This document shows, piece after piece, positions 41,706 through 52,531 of a stretch of DNA of 64,000 nt; position 1 is the stretch's first letter, and each line of letters opens with the position of its first letter. The stretch is taken from positions 1,755,001 through 1,819,000 of the forward strand of contig NZ_CP122539.1 in assembly GCF_029853675.1 (NCBI RefSeq), written 5' to 3'. The position numbers were made by a program, and so were the translations under genes. Under the pieces are notes generated by a model. The model made no database searches. It had not been told where the DNA came from and was given only the letters and a program-made list of their open reading frames with translations. Origin of the DNA: Tenacibaculum tangerinum (GTDB lineage: Bacteria > Bacteroidota > Bacteroidia > Flavobacteriales > Flavobacteriaceae).

Positions 41706-42003
41706 ATACAATTATGAATTACGAATTGTGAATTGTGAACTAATTCAGAGAAAAATAAGCGCTCTTTTATATATAGATAATTACACTTTTACACTGTATA
41801 AAAACCTAACTAAAGGGCAAAAAAAAAGCAACCCATCTAAGGGAAGCTTTCCATTGGTTAACAAAACCGTGATACTATTTAAAGTATCTAACAACACAAC
41901 TAAATGCTGTCCTTTTAAAATCAGACAGCCTGCAAATATACATTCTTTTTTAAAACCTACAAACAAAAAACAACTTTTTTATAAAATCTATACCCCACTA
42001 CCA

Positions 42004-42034
42004 TTGCCTAATTTTGTAATTGATTGTATCTTTG
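42004..42034 (+). promoter_or_regulatory. Promoter for lysS
   Basis: TTG 42004-42006, 20-nt spacer, TATCTTTG 42027-42034; same form as the thrS promoter, 36 nt before lysS. Confidence 0.8.
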
Positions 42035-42069
42035 CAACTTTAAATTAAAATTACTTAAAAATTAAGTCA

Positions 42070-43764
42070 ATGCAATTATCAGAACAAGAAGTTGTACGTA
42101 GAGAAAAACTATCGAAATTACGTGAATTGGGTATCAATCCGTACCCTGCAGATTTATTTCCATTAGATTCAAATTCCAAACAGATTAAACAGGAGTTTAA
42201 AGAAGGAAAGAAGGTAGTAATTGCGGGTAGATTAATGTCTCGTCGTATTCAAGGAAAAGCTTCTTTTGCTGAATTGCAAGATAGTGCAGGACGTATTCAA
42301 GTATATTTTAACCGAGATGAAATTTGTACTGGTGAAGACAAAACCTTGTACAATGAAGTATACAAAAAGTTATTAGATATTGGTGACTTTGTAGGTATTG
42401 AAGGAGAGTTGTTTAAAACACAAGTTGGTGAAATTACGGTAATGGTCAAAGATTTTAAACTATTAAGCAAATCGCTAAAGCCATTACCCTTACCTAAAGT
42501 AGATTCTGAAGGAAACACTTTTGACGGTTTTACAGACCCTGAAATGCGTTACCGCCAGCGTTATGCCGATTTGGCTGTGAATCCGCAAGTAAAAGAAGTA
42601 TTTGTAAAGCGTACCAAATTATTCAATGCCATGCGTCAGTTTTTTAACGACGCTGGATATTTTGAAGTAGAAACGCCTATTTTACAACCTATTCCAGGAG
42701 GTGCTGCGGCCAGACCTTTCGTTACCCATCACAACGCCTTAGACATTCCGTTGTACATGCGTATTGCGAATGAATTGTACTTAAAGCGTTTGATTGTGGG
42801 TGGTTTTGACGGTGTGTATGAGTTTTCTAAAAACTTCCGTAACGAAGGGATGGACAGAACACACAATCCTGAATTTACCGCCATGGAAATTTATGTAGCT
42901 TACAAAGACTACAACTGGATGATGGAGTTTACCGAAAAATTATTAGAACACTGTGCGTTGGCAGTTAACGGAACTACCAAAGCTACCTTTGGAGAGCATG
43001 AGGTAGATTTTAAAGCACCTTATGCACGTGTTACCATGGCAGATGCCATCAAACACTTTACTGGTTTTGATATCAATGGAAAATCGGAAGATGAAATCCG
43101 AAAAGCGGCTCAAGACATGGGTATCGAGGTAGATGACACCATGGGGAAAGGAAAATTAATCGATGAGATTTTTGGGGAAAAGTGTGAAGGCAACTACATT
43201 CAGCCTACCTTTATTACCGATTATCCGAAAGAAATGTCTCCGTTGTGTAAAGAACATCGTGACAATCCTGAATTAACAGAGCGTTTTGAACTCATGGTCT
43301 GCGGAAAAGAAATTGCCAATGCGTATTCTGAATTGAACGACCCCATCGACCAACGCGAGCGTTTTGAAGCACAATTGAAATTGGCTGACAGAGGGGACGA
43401 TGAAGCGATGTTTATCGATCAAGACTTTTTACGTGCTCTGGAATACGGAATGCCTCCTACCTCTGGATTGGGAATTGGAATGGATCGTTTGGTTATGTTT
43501 TTAACGAATAATCAATCTATTCAAGAAGTATTGTTCTTCCCGCAAATGAAGCCCGAGAGAAAAGCGCCAACGGTTGAGTTAAACGACGATGAAAAAGCAT
43601 TGTTAACTTTACTTGAAAAAGCTGAAAAAATAGAATTAAACGAATTAAAATCTCAATCTGGTTTATCGAACAAGAAATGGGACAAAACCATCAAAGGCTT
43701 AACCAAAAATAACCTTGCCAAAGTTGAAAAAACTGAAGAAGGCTTGTTTGTGGAAATTATATAA
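42070..43764 (+). CDS. lysS: Lysyl-tRNA synthetase, class II
   Basis: 564 aa. OB-fold anticodon domain about 50-150, class II core with motif 2 [20 protein letters not shown] (about 255-275) and motif 3 [11 protein letters not shown] (about 470-480). Carries about 65 extra C-terminal residues ([19 protein letters not shown]... to the end) that look like a small winged-helix appendix found in Flavobacteriia. Cytoplasmic charging of tRNA-Lys. Confidence 0.97.
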   Translation: MQLSEQEVVRREKLSKLRELGINPYPADLFPLDSNSKQIKQEFKEGKKVVIAGRLMSRRIQGKASFAELQDSAGRIQVYFNRDEICTGEDKTLYNEVYKKLLDIGDFVGIEGELFKTQVGEITVMVKDFKLLSKSLKPLPLPKVDSEGNTFDGFTDPEMRYRQRYADLAVNPQVKEVFVKRTKLFNAMRQFFNDAGYFEVETPILQPIPGGAAARPFVTHHNALDIPLYMRIANELYLKRLIVGGFDGVYEFSKNFRNEGMDRTHNPEFTAMEIYVAYKDYNWMMEFTEKLLEHCALAVNGTTKATFGEHEVDFKAPYARVTMADAIKHFTGFDINGKSEDEIRKAAQDMGIEVDDTMGKGKLIDEIFGEKCEGNYIQPTFITDYPKEMSPLCKEHRDNPELTERFELMVCGKEIANAYSELNDPIDQRERFEAQLKLADRGDDEAMFIDQDFLRALEYGMPPTSGLGIGMDRLVMFLTNNQSIQEVLFFPQMKPERKAPTVELNDDEKALLTLLEKAEKIELNELKSQSGLSNKKWDKTIKGLTKNNLAKVEKTEEGLFVEII

Positions 43765-43825
43765 AACAATTCTGAGAAGTGCTCCGAATACAGTTCGAGA
43801 GTTCTTAAAAATTTAATAGTAAGTA

Positions 43826-43880
43826 AAAAGCACCCCTACTGGTTACTGAGCGTAGTCGAAGTAAGGTTGCTTTTTTTGTT
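43826..43880 (+). terminator. Likely lysS terminator containing an interspersed motif
   Basis: AAAAAGCA...TGCTTTTTTT arms enclose TTACTGAGCGTAGTCGAAGTAA, a motif of a kind scattered between genes in Flavobacteriia. Intrinsic terminator likely, the long loop lowers certainty. Confidence 0.55.
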
Positions 43881-43910
43881 TGGTTTTATACTATTTTGAA
43901 GTAAGTTCGG

Positions 43911-44084
43911 GATACAATATCAAATTTGCTTGACAATTTTTTTGTCTGTTGTCTCGAACTAACAACACGAAAAAATTATTCGCAAAATGTATAACTCTTA
44001 TTATTGAAATGTCTCATCACTCATACTTCACGCTATCTACTTGATATTCTGTTGATTTTAGTATATCGAATTTAATATTGTATC
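43911..44084. repeat. MITE-like segment with imperfect terminal inverted repeats
   Basis: GATACAATATCAAATTTG (43911-43928) and its near complement at 44067-44084 (two mismatches) bound an AT-rich 174-bp segment without coding potential. Target duplication not evident. The remaining intergenic sequence to 44223 holds nothing else recognised. Confidence 0.35.
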
Positions 44085-44223
44085 GAAAACTCAAGTTAAA
44101 TAAAAAAGAGAGAAACTTCGTGTTTGTTCTTTTTTTACAATTCTCCACACTTCTTTTACTTTTTTTTGACACTTTTCTATGAATACTGAAATAGTTTTAT
44201 CTGACATTTTAAAAATCAATCAG

Positions 44224-44787
44224 ATGAAAAAATTTATTATCGCACTTATTTGTACTACATGGATACCTACCACTGCTAATGCACAAGAAAAACTATACAT
44301 TGATGTTACTGAGAGTACTATTAAATGGATTGGAGAACTTACTTTCCATTTTGGTGGACATGATGGATTTGTCAATTTTAAAGAAGGGTATTTTATAAAA
44401 ACCGATGATGTAATTACAGGCGGTGAATTTATTATAGATATGAATTCTATTACCAATACCGATATAAAACAACAAGAAGGAAAAGACAATCTTGTAAACC
44501 ATTTGAAAGACCCTGATTTTTTTGACACCAAAAAATTTCCGTTCGCCAAATTAGTGATTACAGAAGTAAATTATTCAGATAAAACCCATGCAAGAATGAA
44601 AGCTGACTTTACTTTAAAAGGAATTACGAAAACCATTAATTTTAGAGTAGAGTTTAATTATAAAGAACGACTAATGAAAACTCGTTTTAAAATAGATAGA
44701 AAGCTTTGGAATGTTAATTATCAAAGTAAACTTAAAAATGGTTTTATTTCTGATGCTATTGGGTTTGAAGTATCTGTAAAATTGTAA
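44224..44787 (+). CDS. YceI-family periplasmic protein
   Basis: 187 aa from ATG 44224, chosen because it begins the signal peptide MKKFIIALICTTWIPTTANAQ; an in-frame ATG 45 nt upstream lacks this. YceI lipocalin-like fold follows: DVTESTIKWIGELTFHFGGHDGFVNFKEG, then KNPDFFDTKKFPFAK-like and DFTLKGITKTINF. Binds isoprenoid-like lipids in characterised members. Three nt before the next gene, so an operon of two. Confidence 0.9.
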   Translation: MKKFIIALICTTWIPTTANAQEKLYIDVTESTIKWIGELTFHFGGHDGFVNFKEGYFIKTDDVITGGEFIIDMNSITNTDIKQQEGKDNLVNHLKDPDFFDTKKFPFAKLVITEVNYSDKTHARMKADFTLKGITKTINFRVEFNYKERLMKTRFKIDRKLWNVNYQSKLKNGFISDAIGFEVSVKL

Positions 44788-44790
44788 AAA

Positions 44791-45375
44791 ATGAAAAACA
44801 ACTTTAGTACACTCGCTTGTTTATTTTTTCTTTGCTCTATAAACCTTTACACCCAAAAGAACGAAGAAGTAAGCTTAATTGATCTAGATAATTCTTGGGG
44901 AAAGGAAATTTTTAAGTTTCCTATAAGTTTCGCTCCGAGTATAAACTATCAGGGTATCGAAGAAGCCCGATTTCCTCCAACAGGTTGGTCTGATGTACAA
45001 CATCCTAACTTTTGGTCGTATACTTTTGCTTGGAACATTAACAAAAAATCAGAAATTACCACAAACGACTTAGAAACTGACCTACAAAAGTATTTTGATG
45101 GCTTAATGAGAATAGATACCACCGAAGAATTAAAAGCGTATAAAACGGTCGCTCTGTTTATAAAAAAAGAGAAGCACCTGTTTGTAGGAAAAATTAAAAC
45201 GTACGATCGATTTACGACTAAAAAGCCAATTGTTTTAAACGTATTAGTAAAAAGTCATTTTTGTAAGAAGCAAGAAAAATTAATCCTCTTGTTTACGTTT
45301 TCTCCAAAAAACTTCACGCATCAAACATGGAAAATGCTCAACAAAATTAAGCTTGTAAACGACTATTGTAACTAA
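44791..45375 (+). CDS. Exported protein of unknown function
   Basis: 194 aa. N-terminal signal peptide (MKNNFSTLACLFFLCSINLYTQ). Mixed alpha/beta, with a WSDVQHPNFWSYTFAWNI segment; family not recognised. Co-transcribed with the YceI protein. Confidence 0.72.
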   Translation: MKNNFSTLACLFFLCSINLYTQKNEEVSLIDLDNSWGKEIFKFPISFAPSINYQGIEEARFPPTGWSDVQHPNFWSYTFAWNINKKSEITTNDLETDLQKYFDGLMRIDTTEELKAYKTVALFIKKEKHLFVGKIKTYDRFTTKKPIVLNVLVKSHFCKKQEKLILLFTFSPKNFTHQTWKMLNKIKLVNDYCN

Positions 45376-45387
45376 TCGTAACAAAAA

Positions 45388-45411
45388 AATCCTCAGATTA
45401 CTCTGAGGATT
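45388..45411. terminator. Bidirectional terminator
   Basis: AATCCTCAGA, loop TTAC, TCTGAGGATT: 10-bp perfect stem between convergent genes, with A run on the left and AT on the right. Confidence 0.88.
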
Positions 45412-45429
45412 AATTAAGTGATACAGCTT

Positions 45430-47976
45430 TTACCCACATTTGGAGGTTCCACAGTCATTACAAGTCAAGCATCCTTCTTGGTATACTAAATTGCCTGATT
45501 TACAATTTTCACAGGTTTGCCCTTTTACTGTTGTTCCGTCTTCAACATAACGCTTTAAGGCTCTCACAACACCGTTTTTCCATGTATTAATCGATTCACT
45601 ATCTAACTGTAAACTCTGAATTAACTCTACAATTTTATCAATAGGCATTCCGTGACGTAAGGTTCCTGAAAACAACTTCGCATAATTCCAGAATTCTGGA
45701 TTAAACTTATGCGATAAGCCTTCTATCGTAGTTTTGTAGCCCCGTTTATTTTTGTATTGAAAATCATAACGAGAGCTTCCATCTTCATTTCTGTTTTTTA
45801 TAATAAACCCTTTCTCTACCCAGCGTGGTAATAAAATACCGTCTTCATCATCAGCTAAACCCGTAAAAATTTCATACGGTTTCTCATCAACCAGCCCGAT
45901 AAAAGCAATCCACTTTTCTTTTTTGTTCTGAAAGCGAACCACATCAGCCTCTAAAACTTGCGGACGTTTGATTGGAAATGAGGTTAAAGTATGTTCTTCT
46001 TGTTTATCGTTAGTTGCTATTAAAACGCCTGATCTCGACCCATCTCTGTACACCGTAACCCCTTTGCATCCAACTTCCCATGCTTTTAAATACAACTCTC
46101 CTACCAAATCTTCACTCACATCATTTGGCAGATTAACCGTTACACTTATAGAATGGTCTACCCATTTTTGCACAGCACCTTGCATCGTTACTTTGCTCAA
46201 CCAATCTACATCATTAGAGGTAGCTTTGTAATAGGGCGATTGCTTTACCAGCTTATCTAGTTCTTTTTGTGAAAAGTTTTGATTCGTGTCTATGCCATTT
46301 ACTTCCATCCATTGTTTAAATCGGTGATGAAAAACTACGTACTCTTCCCAGGAGTCTCCCACTTCATCTACAAAATCTACACGCACTCCTGTATCGTTTG
46401 GATTCACTTTTTTTCTTCGCTTATACACGGGCATAAACACGGGTTCAATGCCCGAAGATGTTTGTGTCATCAAACTTGTGGTGCCCGTTGGCGCAATGGT
46501 AAGCAAAGCGATATTTCTGCGCCCGTACTCTAACATTTCATAATACAACTTGCTGTCTGCTTCTTTTAATCGCAAAATAAAGGGATTGTTTTTTTCTCTT
46601 TCTGCATCGAATATCGAAAACGCCCCTCGTTCTTTAGCCAAATTTACCGAGGCTCTATAAGTTTCAATGGCTAATGTTTGATGTACTCTTACTGAAAATT
46701 CGTTTCCTTCTTTGCTTCCGTAACGAATTCCTAAAGCAGCCAACATATCTCCTTCTGCAGTTATGCCTATTCCTGTTCTTCTTCCTTCATAGGCTTTTCT
46801 TCTTATATGTAACCAAAGATTTTTCTCTGTCGCTTTTACTTCATCTAGTTCTGGGTCGGCATCTATTTTCTCTAAAATTTTATCTATTTTTTCTAATTCT
46901 AAATCAATAATATCATCCATCATTCGCTGGGCAATGACAATATGTTTTTTAAACAATTCTATATTGAAAGTTGCCTTTTTGGTAAACGGATGTTCTACAT
47001 ACGAAAAGAGATTGATTGCCAGAAGGCGACACGAATCATACGGGCATAACGGAATTTCTCCACAAGGATTTGTAGATACTGTTTTATAACCTAAATCGGC
47101 ATAACAATCGGGTACCGATTCATTAATAATAGTATCCCAAAACAAAATTCCTGGTTCGGCAGATTTCCACGCATTGTACACTATTTTTTTCCATAATTTT
47201 TGTGCTTCGATGGTTTTTGAATACTTCGAATTTTCACTAAAAACAGGGTACTTTTGTGTATATGCTCCTCCTTTTTTTACGGCTTCCATAAACGCATCGT
47301 CTATTCTTACAGAAACATTGGCCCCTGTTACTTTTCCTTGCTCTAATTTCGCATCAATAAAATCTTCTGAATCTGGGTGATTGATAGACACCGACAACAT
47401 CAACGCTCCTCTACGACCATCTTGCGCTACCTCTCGTGTTGAGTTTGAATAACGCTCCATAAACGGAACAATTCCTGTAGAGGTTAATGCCGAATTTTTT
47501 ACGGGCGACCCTTTGGGTCTTATATGTGACAAATCATGACCTACCCCACCTCTTCTTTTCATAAGCTGCACTTGCTCTTGATCTATTTTCATAATTCCTC
47601 CGTACGAATCTGAACCTCCTTCGTTTCCTATAACAAAACAATTAGAAAGTGATGCGATTTGAAACGGATTTCCTATTCCTGCCATCGGGCTTCCTTGCGG
47701 CACGATATATTTGAAGTTTTTTATGACTTCGTATATTGCATCTGCAGTTAACGGATTTGCATATTTTTTTTCGATTCGAGCAATTTCTTTGGCAATTCTA
47801 TGATGCATAGCATCAGGGGTACTTTCATAAATAGTACCTTTAGAATCTTTTAAGGCATATTTATTTAGCCAAACACTGGCTGCCAAATCATCGTTGTTAA
47901 AATAAACAAGTGAAGCTTGCAGTGCTTCGTCTCTTGTAACTACTTTTTTAGCTGCGATTTGTGTTGTTGGTTTCAT
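45430..47976 (-). CDS. nrdJ: Adenosylcobalamin-dependent ribonucleotide reductase (class II)
   Basis: 848 aa. N-terminal region, then barrel core with SLSNCFVIGNEGG, NPCGEIPLCPYDSC (active-site Cys and Glu) and TIAPTGTTSLMTQTSSGIEPVF. C-terminus ends in a four-Cys zinc ribbon / redox tail CENCKSGNLVYQEGCLTCNDCG. Reduces ribonucleotides using B12, independent of oxygen. No cobalamin riboswitch was recognised in the 178-nt upstream gap (47977-48154). Confidence 0.95.
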   Translation of the reverse strand: MKPTTQIAAKKVVTRDEALQASLVYFNNDDLAASVWLNKYALKDSKGTIYESTPDAMHHRIAKEIARIEKKYANPLTADAIYEVIKNFKYIVPQGSPMAGIGNPFQIASLSNCFVIGNEGGSDSYGGIMKIDQEQVQLMKRRGGVGHDLSHIRPKGSPVKNSALTSTGIVPFMERYSNSTREVAQDGRRGALMLSVSINHPDSEDFIDAKLEQGKVTGANVSVRIDDAFMEAVKKGGAYTQKYPVFSENSKYSKTIEAQKLWKKIVYNAWKSAEPGILFWDTIINESVPDCYADLGYKTVSTNPCGEIPLCPYDSCRLLAINLFSYVEHPFTKKATFNIELFKKHIVIAQRMMDDIIDLELEKIDKILEKIDADPELDEVKATEKNLWLHIRRKAYEGRRTGIGITAEGDMLAALGIRYGSKEGNEFSVRVHQTLAIETYRASVNLAKERGAFSIFDAEREKNNPFILRLKEADSKLYYEMLEYGRRNIALLTIAPTGTTSLMTQTSSGIEPVFMPVYKRRKKVNPNDTGVRVDFVDEVGDSWEEYVVFHHRFKQWMEVNGIDTNQNFSQKELDKLVKQSPYYKATSNDVDWLSKVTMQGAVQKWVDHSISVTVNLPNDVSEDLVGELYLKAWEVGCKGVTVYRDGSRSGVLIATNDKQEEHTLTSFPIKRPQVLEADVVRFQNKKEKWIAFIGLVDEKPYEIFTGLADDEDGILLPRWVEKGFIIKNRNEDGSSRYDFQYKNKRGYKTTIEGLSHKFNPEFWNYAKLFSGTLRHGMPIDKIVELIQSLQLDSESINTWKNGVVRALKRYVEDGTTVKGQTCENCKSGNLVYQEGCLTCNDCGTSKCG

Positions 47977-48154
47977 TATTTCATTGAGAATTTAGCGATT
48001 CATTAGACGCTTGTAAAACAACTCAAAAAAAATAACTTAAAACATGATTAAAGTCATAAAGTTAATCAAAAAAAAATGTAAAAAACTAAATATTAGCTAT
48101 TTACATTTTTATCAACCTAAAAAAGTTGTTATTTTATTTCCTTTTTAAGAAAAT

Positions 48155-49333
48155 TTAATACTCAAAGGTTCCGTAGTCACTTTTTATAGTTAGTTGTTTT
48201 TTATCCGATTTTTCTACGCTACCAACAACCTGTGCGTTTACGTTGAATGATTTCGATATAGCGATTATCTCTTCTGCAACTTCAGGAGATACGTATAACT
48301 CCATTCGGTGACCACAGTTGAAAACTTGATACATTTCTTTCCAATCGGTTTTTGATTGTTCTTGTATCAATTTAAATAAGGGTGGAATCGGAAACATGTT
48401 GTCTTTTACAATATGTAGGTTGTCTACAAAATGTAAAATTTTGGTTTGCGCTCCTCCAGAACAATGAATCATACCATGTACCTCTTTTGAAGAGAATTTT
48501 GATAAAATTTTCTTGATAATTGGTGCGTACGTTCTTGTTGGCGACAGCACTAACTTTCCTGCATCTATTGGTGAATCAGCCACCGCATCGGTTAATTTCG
48601 TATTTCCTGAATACACTAAATCTGAGGGTACAGAAGCATCAAAACTTTCTGGATATTTTTCTGCTAATTCTTTATGAAACACGTCGTGACGTGCTGAGGT
48701 TAGCCCGTTACTTCCCATACCTCCGTTGTATGCTTTCTCGTAAGTAGCTTGTCCGAACGATTCTAAGCCTACAATCACATCTCCTGCTTTGATATTTGCA
48801 TTGTCAATAACATCTGCTCGTTTCATACGAGCCGTTACGGTAGAGTCTACAATAATCGTACGTACCAAATCTCCTACATCGGCAGTTTCTCCACCAGTGG
48901 AATGAATGGTAACTCCGAATTCTTTCAACTCCTGAATTAGCTCTTCTGTTCCATTAATAATTGCCGACAACACTTCTCCTGGAATGTTACTTTTATTACG
49001 CCCGATGGTAGACGATAACATAATGTTATCGGTTGCTCCTACACATAATAAATCGTCGATATTCATAATTAAGGCATCTTGCGCAATCCCTTTCCATACC
49101 GAGAGGTCGCCTGTTTCTTTCCAGTACATGTAGGCTAAAGACGATTTTGTTCCTGCCCCATCAGCATGCATAATTAAACAGTAATCCTCATCGTTCGTTA
49201 GGTAATCGGGAACAATTTTACAGAAAGCTTTTGGAAATAATCCTTTGTCAATATTCTTAATGGCGTTGTGCACATCTTCTTTAGATGCCGATACTCCACG
49301 TTGCGCGTAGCGTTTAGATACCTCGTTACTCAT
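48155..49333 (-). CDS. purM: Phosphoribosylformylglycinamidine cyclo-ligase (AIR synthetase)
   Basis: 392 aa, of the longer Bacteroidota form. DGAGTKSSLAYMY, STGGETADVGDLVRTI and GMGSNGLTSARHDVFH match the PurM/PurL ATP-binding fold. Converts FGAM to AIR in purine synthesis. Apparently monocistronic. Confidence 0.93.
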   Translation of the reverse strand: MSNEVSKRYAQRGVSASKEDVHNAIKNIDKGLFPKAFCKIVPDYLTNDEDYCLIMHADGAGTKSSLAYMYWKETGDLSVWKGIAQDALIMNIDDLLCVGATDNIMLSSTIGRNKSNIPGEVLSAIINGTEELIQELKEFGVTIHSTGGETADVGDLVRTIIVDSTVTARMKRADVIDNANIKAGDVIVGLESFGQATYEKAYNGGMGSNGLTSARHDVFHKELAEKYPESFDASVPSDLVYSGNTKLTDAVADSPIDAGKLVLSPTRTYAPIIKKILSKFSSKEVHGMIHCSGGAQTKILHFVDNLHIVKDNMFPIPPLFKLIQEQSKTDWKEMYQVFNCGHRMELYVSPEVAEEIIAISKSFNVNAQVVGSVEKSDKKQLTIKSDYGTFEY

Positions 49334-49389
49334 GTGTTGCGTTGTTGTTGCTGCGAAATTACTTTAAAAACAGTAAACTATCAAAGTAA

Positions 49390-49875
49390 TTATTGTTTTT
49401 TACTGCGTCTTTCATACAAAACGGTATCTCTCCAAACACCATCTAACTGCGCTATTTTTTCTCGATATCCTATCTTTCGAAAACCGTATTTGAGATGCAA
49501 TCGAACACTTGCTTCATTTTCGGGAAATAAGCTTGAATACAAAGTCCAAATACCCTGTGCTTCGGAAGATGCAATGAGCGCTTCCATTAATAAACTTCCT
49601 ACTCCTTTCCCTGCGATTCCTAGCTTAACATATACACTTACTTCTGCCACGCCGTTATACTCAAATCTTGTTGATACTGGAGCTAGGGCGCACCAACCTA
49701 CTACCTTACCTGCTTCTAAAGCAATAAACCGAGAGTGCTGATGATGTGACTCGTTCCATGCTTCCCAAATAGGAACTTGAGTTCTGAAGGTAGCGTTTTT
49801 AGTTTCAATTCCTTCCTGAAATATAGTAGCTACTTCTTGCCAATGGTTTTGCGTGAGTTTGGCTATATGTATCAT
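49390..49875 (-). CDS. GNAT acetyltransferase, phosphinothricin-type
   Basis: 161 aa from ATG 49875 (MIHIAKLTQNHWQEVATIFQEGI); an ATG 63 nt upstream would overlap the preceding gene. AcCoA-binding GIAGKGVGSLLMEALIASSEAQGI (about 84-107) and the VSVYVKL strand match the Pat/Bar-like N-acetyltransferases. Real substrate unknown. Ten nt after another GNAT gene. Confidence 0.85.
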   Translation of the reverse strand: MIHIAKLTQNHWQEVATIFQEGIETKNATFRTQVPIWEAWNESHHQHSRFIALEAGKVVGWCALAPVSTRFEYNGVAEVSVYVKLGIAGKGVGSLLMEALIASSEAQGIWTLYSSLFPENEASVRLHLKYGFRKIGYREKIAQLDGVWRDTVLYERRSKKQ

Positions 49876-49885
49876 GTTATGTTCT

Positions 49886-50344
49886 TCATAATTGTTTCTG
49901 AAAACAAATACTTGATGAAACTTCTTTATAAGGTGCATAGTTTGGAATTACAACATACCCGTTTTTTTGATACAGGTTCACGGCAGACTTCATCGTTTTA
50001 CTTGTTTCTAAAATAATGGTATCAAACCCTTCTTGCTTTACCCATTCTTCTAATTCTTTTAAAAGAAGTGTTGCGACGTTTTTTCCTCTACTTGTGGGTT
50101 TTACATACATTCGCTTAACCTCTACCGTTTTGTTGGCAACTACTTTAAACGCTCCGCAAGCTACAGGCGTTGCTCCTAAATATCCTACCATCACATACGG
50201 CAAGACATCTATTGTATTAAACTGCCTGAAAAAGTCATCTTTACTCCCATTTACTTCCGAGAGATACGCATCTAGTTCTTGTACCAAACTAACAAAATTC
50301 TCGTCTTTAGAATTTGTTTTCTCAAATTTCAATTCGGTGTTCAT
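49886..50344 (-). CDS. GNAT family N-acetyltransferase
   Basis: 152 aa. VEVKRMYVKPTSRGKNVATLLLKELEEW (about 74-100) is the GNAT motif A; C-terminal YQKNGYVVIPNYAPY is typical. Substrate unknown. Three nt from the 3' end of glnN; may be co-transcribed. Confidence 0.87.
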   Translation of the reverse strand: MNTELKFEKTNSKDENFVSLVQELDAYLSEVNGSKDDFFRQFNTIDVLPYVMVGYLGATPVACGAFKVVANKTVEVKRMYVKPTSRGKNVATLLLKELEEWVKQEGFDTIILETSKTMKSAVNLYQKNGYVVIPNYAPYKEVSSSICFQKQL

Positions 50345-50347
50345 TGA

Positions 50348-52531
50348 CTATCGTGTAAACAATAATTCTCTGTACTTCGTTAACGTCCATAGATTATCAT
50401 CTACCATCAACTCTAACTTATCACAATGATAACGAATTTCATCAAAATAAGGTTTTACTTTGTTACAGTAAGCATCGGCATTTTTTTGTCCTACTAGTTT
50501 ATTGGCTTTTTTGCGTTCTTCAATCATCTCTTCTACTTTAGAATTAATTTCAACAATATGATTGGATATTTTCTGAATTAAATAGATTTGTTCGTTGGCG
50601 TACTTCTCAAAATTATTTCCAAAAATTTCTTTTAACCCCCTTACATTTTCTATCAACGTATTTTGGTATTGAATAGCAATGGGTATGACATGGTTTCTTG
50701 CAATATCGCCCAAGACTCTACTTTCAATTTGTATTTTTTTAGAATATTCTTCTAATTTAATTTCATGACGGGCTTCTACCTCTACCTTATTCATCACACC
50801 CATTTCTTCGAAAAGGGCTATCGCTTTTTTAGATATTTTAGCTTTTAATGCTTCAGGAGTTGTTTTGTTATTTGACAATCCTCTTTTCTTTGCTTCTTTT
50901 TCCCAAGCTTCACCATATCCATCTCCTTCAAATCGAATGTTTTTTGATGATTTTATATATTCTCTCAATACATTAAAAATAGCCTCATCTTTTTTAAATT
51001 TTTTGGTGTCAATTAATTCATCTACTTCTTTTTTAAACTCATTTAATTGTTTGGCTATAATGGTATTCAATACGGTCATAGGTCCTGCACAGTTAGACCA
51101 TGAGCCTACTGCACGTAACTCAAACTTATTTCCTGTAAATGCAAAAGGTGAAGTTCTGTTTCTATCTGTATTGTCTAATAGGATTTCAGGAATCTTCCCT
51201 ACAATATTTAATTTTAGATCTGTTTTTTCTTCTGGCGATAATTTTCCTTTGGTTACGTTTTCCAATTCATCTAATACCGATGATAATTGCGTTCCTATAA
51301 AAACCGATATAATGGCTGGTGGTGCTTCGTTAGCTCCTAAACGATGATCGTTACTTGCACTTGCTATCGATGCTCTAATTAATTCTTCGTAATCGTGAAC
51401 TGCCTTGATGGTGTTCACAAAAAAGGTTAAGAATTGTAAATTTTTCATCGGAGTTTTACCCGGGCTCAATAAATTAACTCCTGTATCGGTAGACAAACTC
51501 CAGTTATTATGCTTTCCTGAACCATTAATTCCTGCAAATGGTTTTTCATGAAACAACACTTTAAATTGATGTCGCTGTGATACTTTTTCCATCACATCCA
51601 TTAATAATGAATTATGATCTACCGCTAAGTTCGCTTCTTCAAAAATAGGTGCTAACTCAAACTGATTCGGTGCTACTTCATTATGGCGTGTTTTAACGGG
51701 TACGCCTAACAACATACATTCGTGCTCTAAATCGCGCATAAAACTCAACGCTCTAGCAGGTATCGAACCAAAATAATGATCGTCTAACTGCTGCCCTTTT
51801 GCTGGCGCATGTCCTAACAAGGTTCTTCCCGTCATCATAATATCAGGACGCGCGGCTGCCAACGCTGTATCTATTAAAAAATATTCTTGCTCCCAACCTA
51901 GGGTTGCATTTACTTTACTTACGTTCTTATCAAAATATTTACAAACTGCTGTAGCTGCGGTATCGACTGCTTGCAAAGCTCTTAACAATGGTGCTTTGTT
52001 GTCTAACGCTTCGCCCGTATAGGCTACAAAAACGGTTGGAATACATAGGGTAGTACCATAAATAAAGGCTGGTGATGTTGGATCCCATGCAGTATATCCG
52101 CGTGCTTCAAACGTGTTTCTAATTCCTCCATTAGGAAAACTAGACGCATCTGGCTCTTGTTGTACCAATTGACTTCCATCAAACTTTTCCATAGCTCCTC
52201 CTCCGTCTATGGTTTCAAAAAAAGCATCGTGCTTTTCGGCAGTTGCTCCGGTTAAGGGTTGAAACCAGTGTGTGTAGTGTGTGGCTCCTTTAGACAATGC
52301 CCAATCTTTCATACTTAAGGCAATCTGGTCAGCCGTTTTTCTATCAATCTTCGCTCCAAACTCAATTGCATCTATTACACTTCGATACGCTTCTTTAGTC
52401 ATGTACTGACGCATGGCTTGTTCGTTAAACACATTTTTACCAAACAATTCTGAACGACGATCGTTCTCTTCTATTTGTATTGGCTTTCTATTTAAAACCT
52501 CTTGTAATGCATTAAATCTTAAAATTGACAT
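50348..52531 (-). CDS. glnN: Glutamine synthetase type III
   Basis: 727 aa, typical for GSIII. Motifs include GWEQEYFLID, KTRHNEVAPNQFELAPIFEEANLAVDHN, and GINGSGKHNNWSL for ATP/glutamate binding, with a long helical C-terminal region. Assimilates ammonium into glutamine. Head-to-head with a second, unrelated-type glutamine synthetase over 188 nt. Confidence 0.97.
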   Translation of the reverse strand: MSILRFNALQEVLNRKPIQIEENDRRSELFGKNVFNEQAMRQYMTKEAYRSVIDAIEFGAKIDRKTADQIALSMKDWALSKGATHYTHWFQPLTGATAEKHDAFFETIDGGGAMEKFDGSQLVQQEPDASSFPNGGIRNTFEARGYTAWDPTSPAFIYGTTLCIPTVFVAYTGEALDNKAPLLRALQAVDTAATAVCKYFDKNVSKVNATLGWEQEYFLIDTALAAARPDIMMTGRTLLGHAPAKGQQLDDHYFGSIPARALSFMRDLEHECMLLGVPVKTRHNEVAPNQFELAPIFEEANLAVDHNSLLMDVMEKVSQRHQFKVLFHEKPFAGINGSGKHNNWSLSTDTGVNLLSPGKTPMKNLQFLTFFVNTIKAVHDYEELIRASIASASNDHRLGANEAPPAIISVFIGTQLSSVLDELENVTKGKLSPEEKTDLKLNIVGKIPEILLDNTDRNRTSPFAFTGNKFELRAVGSWSNCAGPMTVLNTIIAKQLNEFKKEVDELIDTKKFKKDEAIFNVLREYIKSSKNIRFEGDGYGEAWEKEAKKRGLSNNKTTPEALKAKISKKAIALFEEMGVMNKVEVEARHEIKLEEYSKKIQIESRVLGDIARNHVIPIAIQYQNTLIENVRGLKEIFGNNFEKYANEQIYLIQKISNHIVEINSKVEEMIEERKKANKLVGQKNADAYCNKVKPYFDEIRYHCDKLELMVDDNLWTLTKYRELLFTR

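Noticed and set aside
41728..42048. 106-aa open frame upstream of lysS
   Set aside because: Low-complexity, Lys/Asn/Thr-rich, overlaps the lysS promoter and has no protein-like pattern.
48000..48154. Cobalamin riboswitch before nrdJ
   Set aside because: The minus-strand upstream of nrdJ starts at 47977; no B12-box-like sequence or multi-stem structure was recognisable.
49268..49741. 157-aa plus-strand frame
   Set aside because: Antisense to purM start and a GNAT gene; composition is not protein-like.
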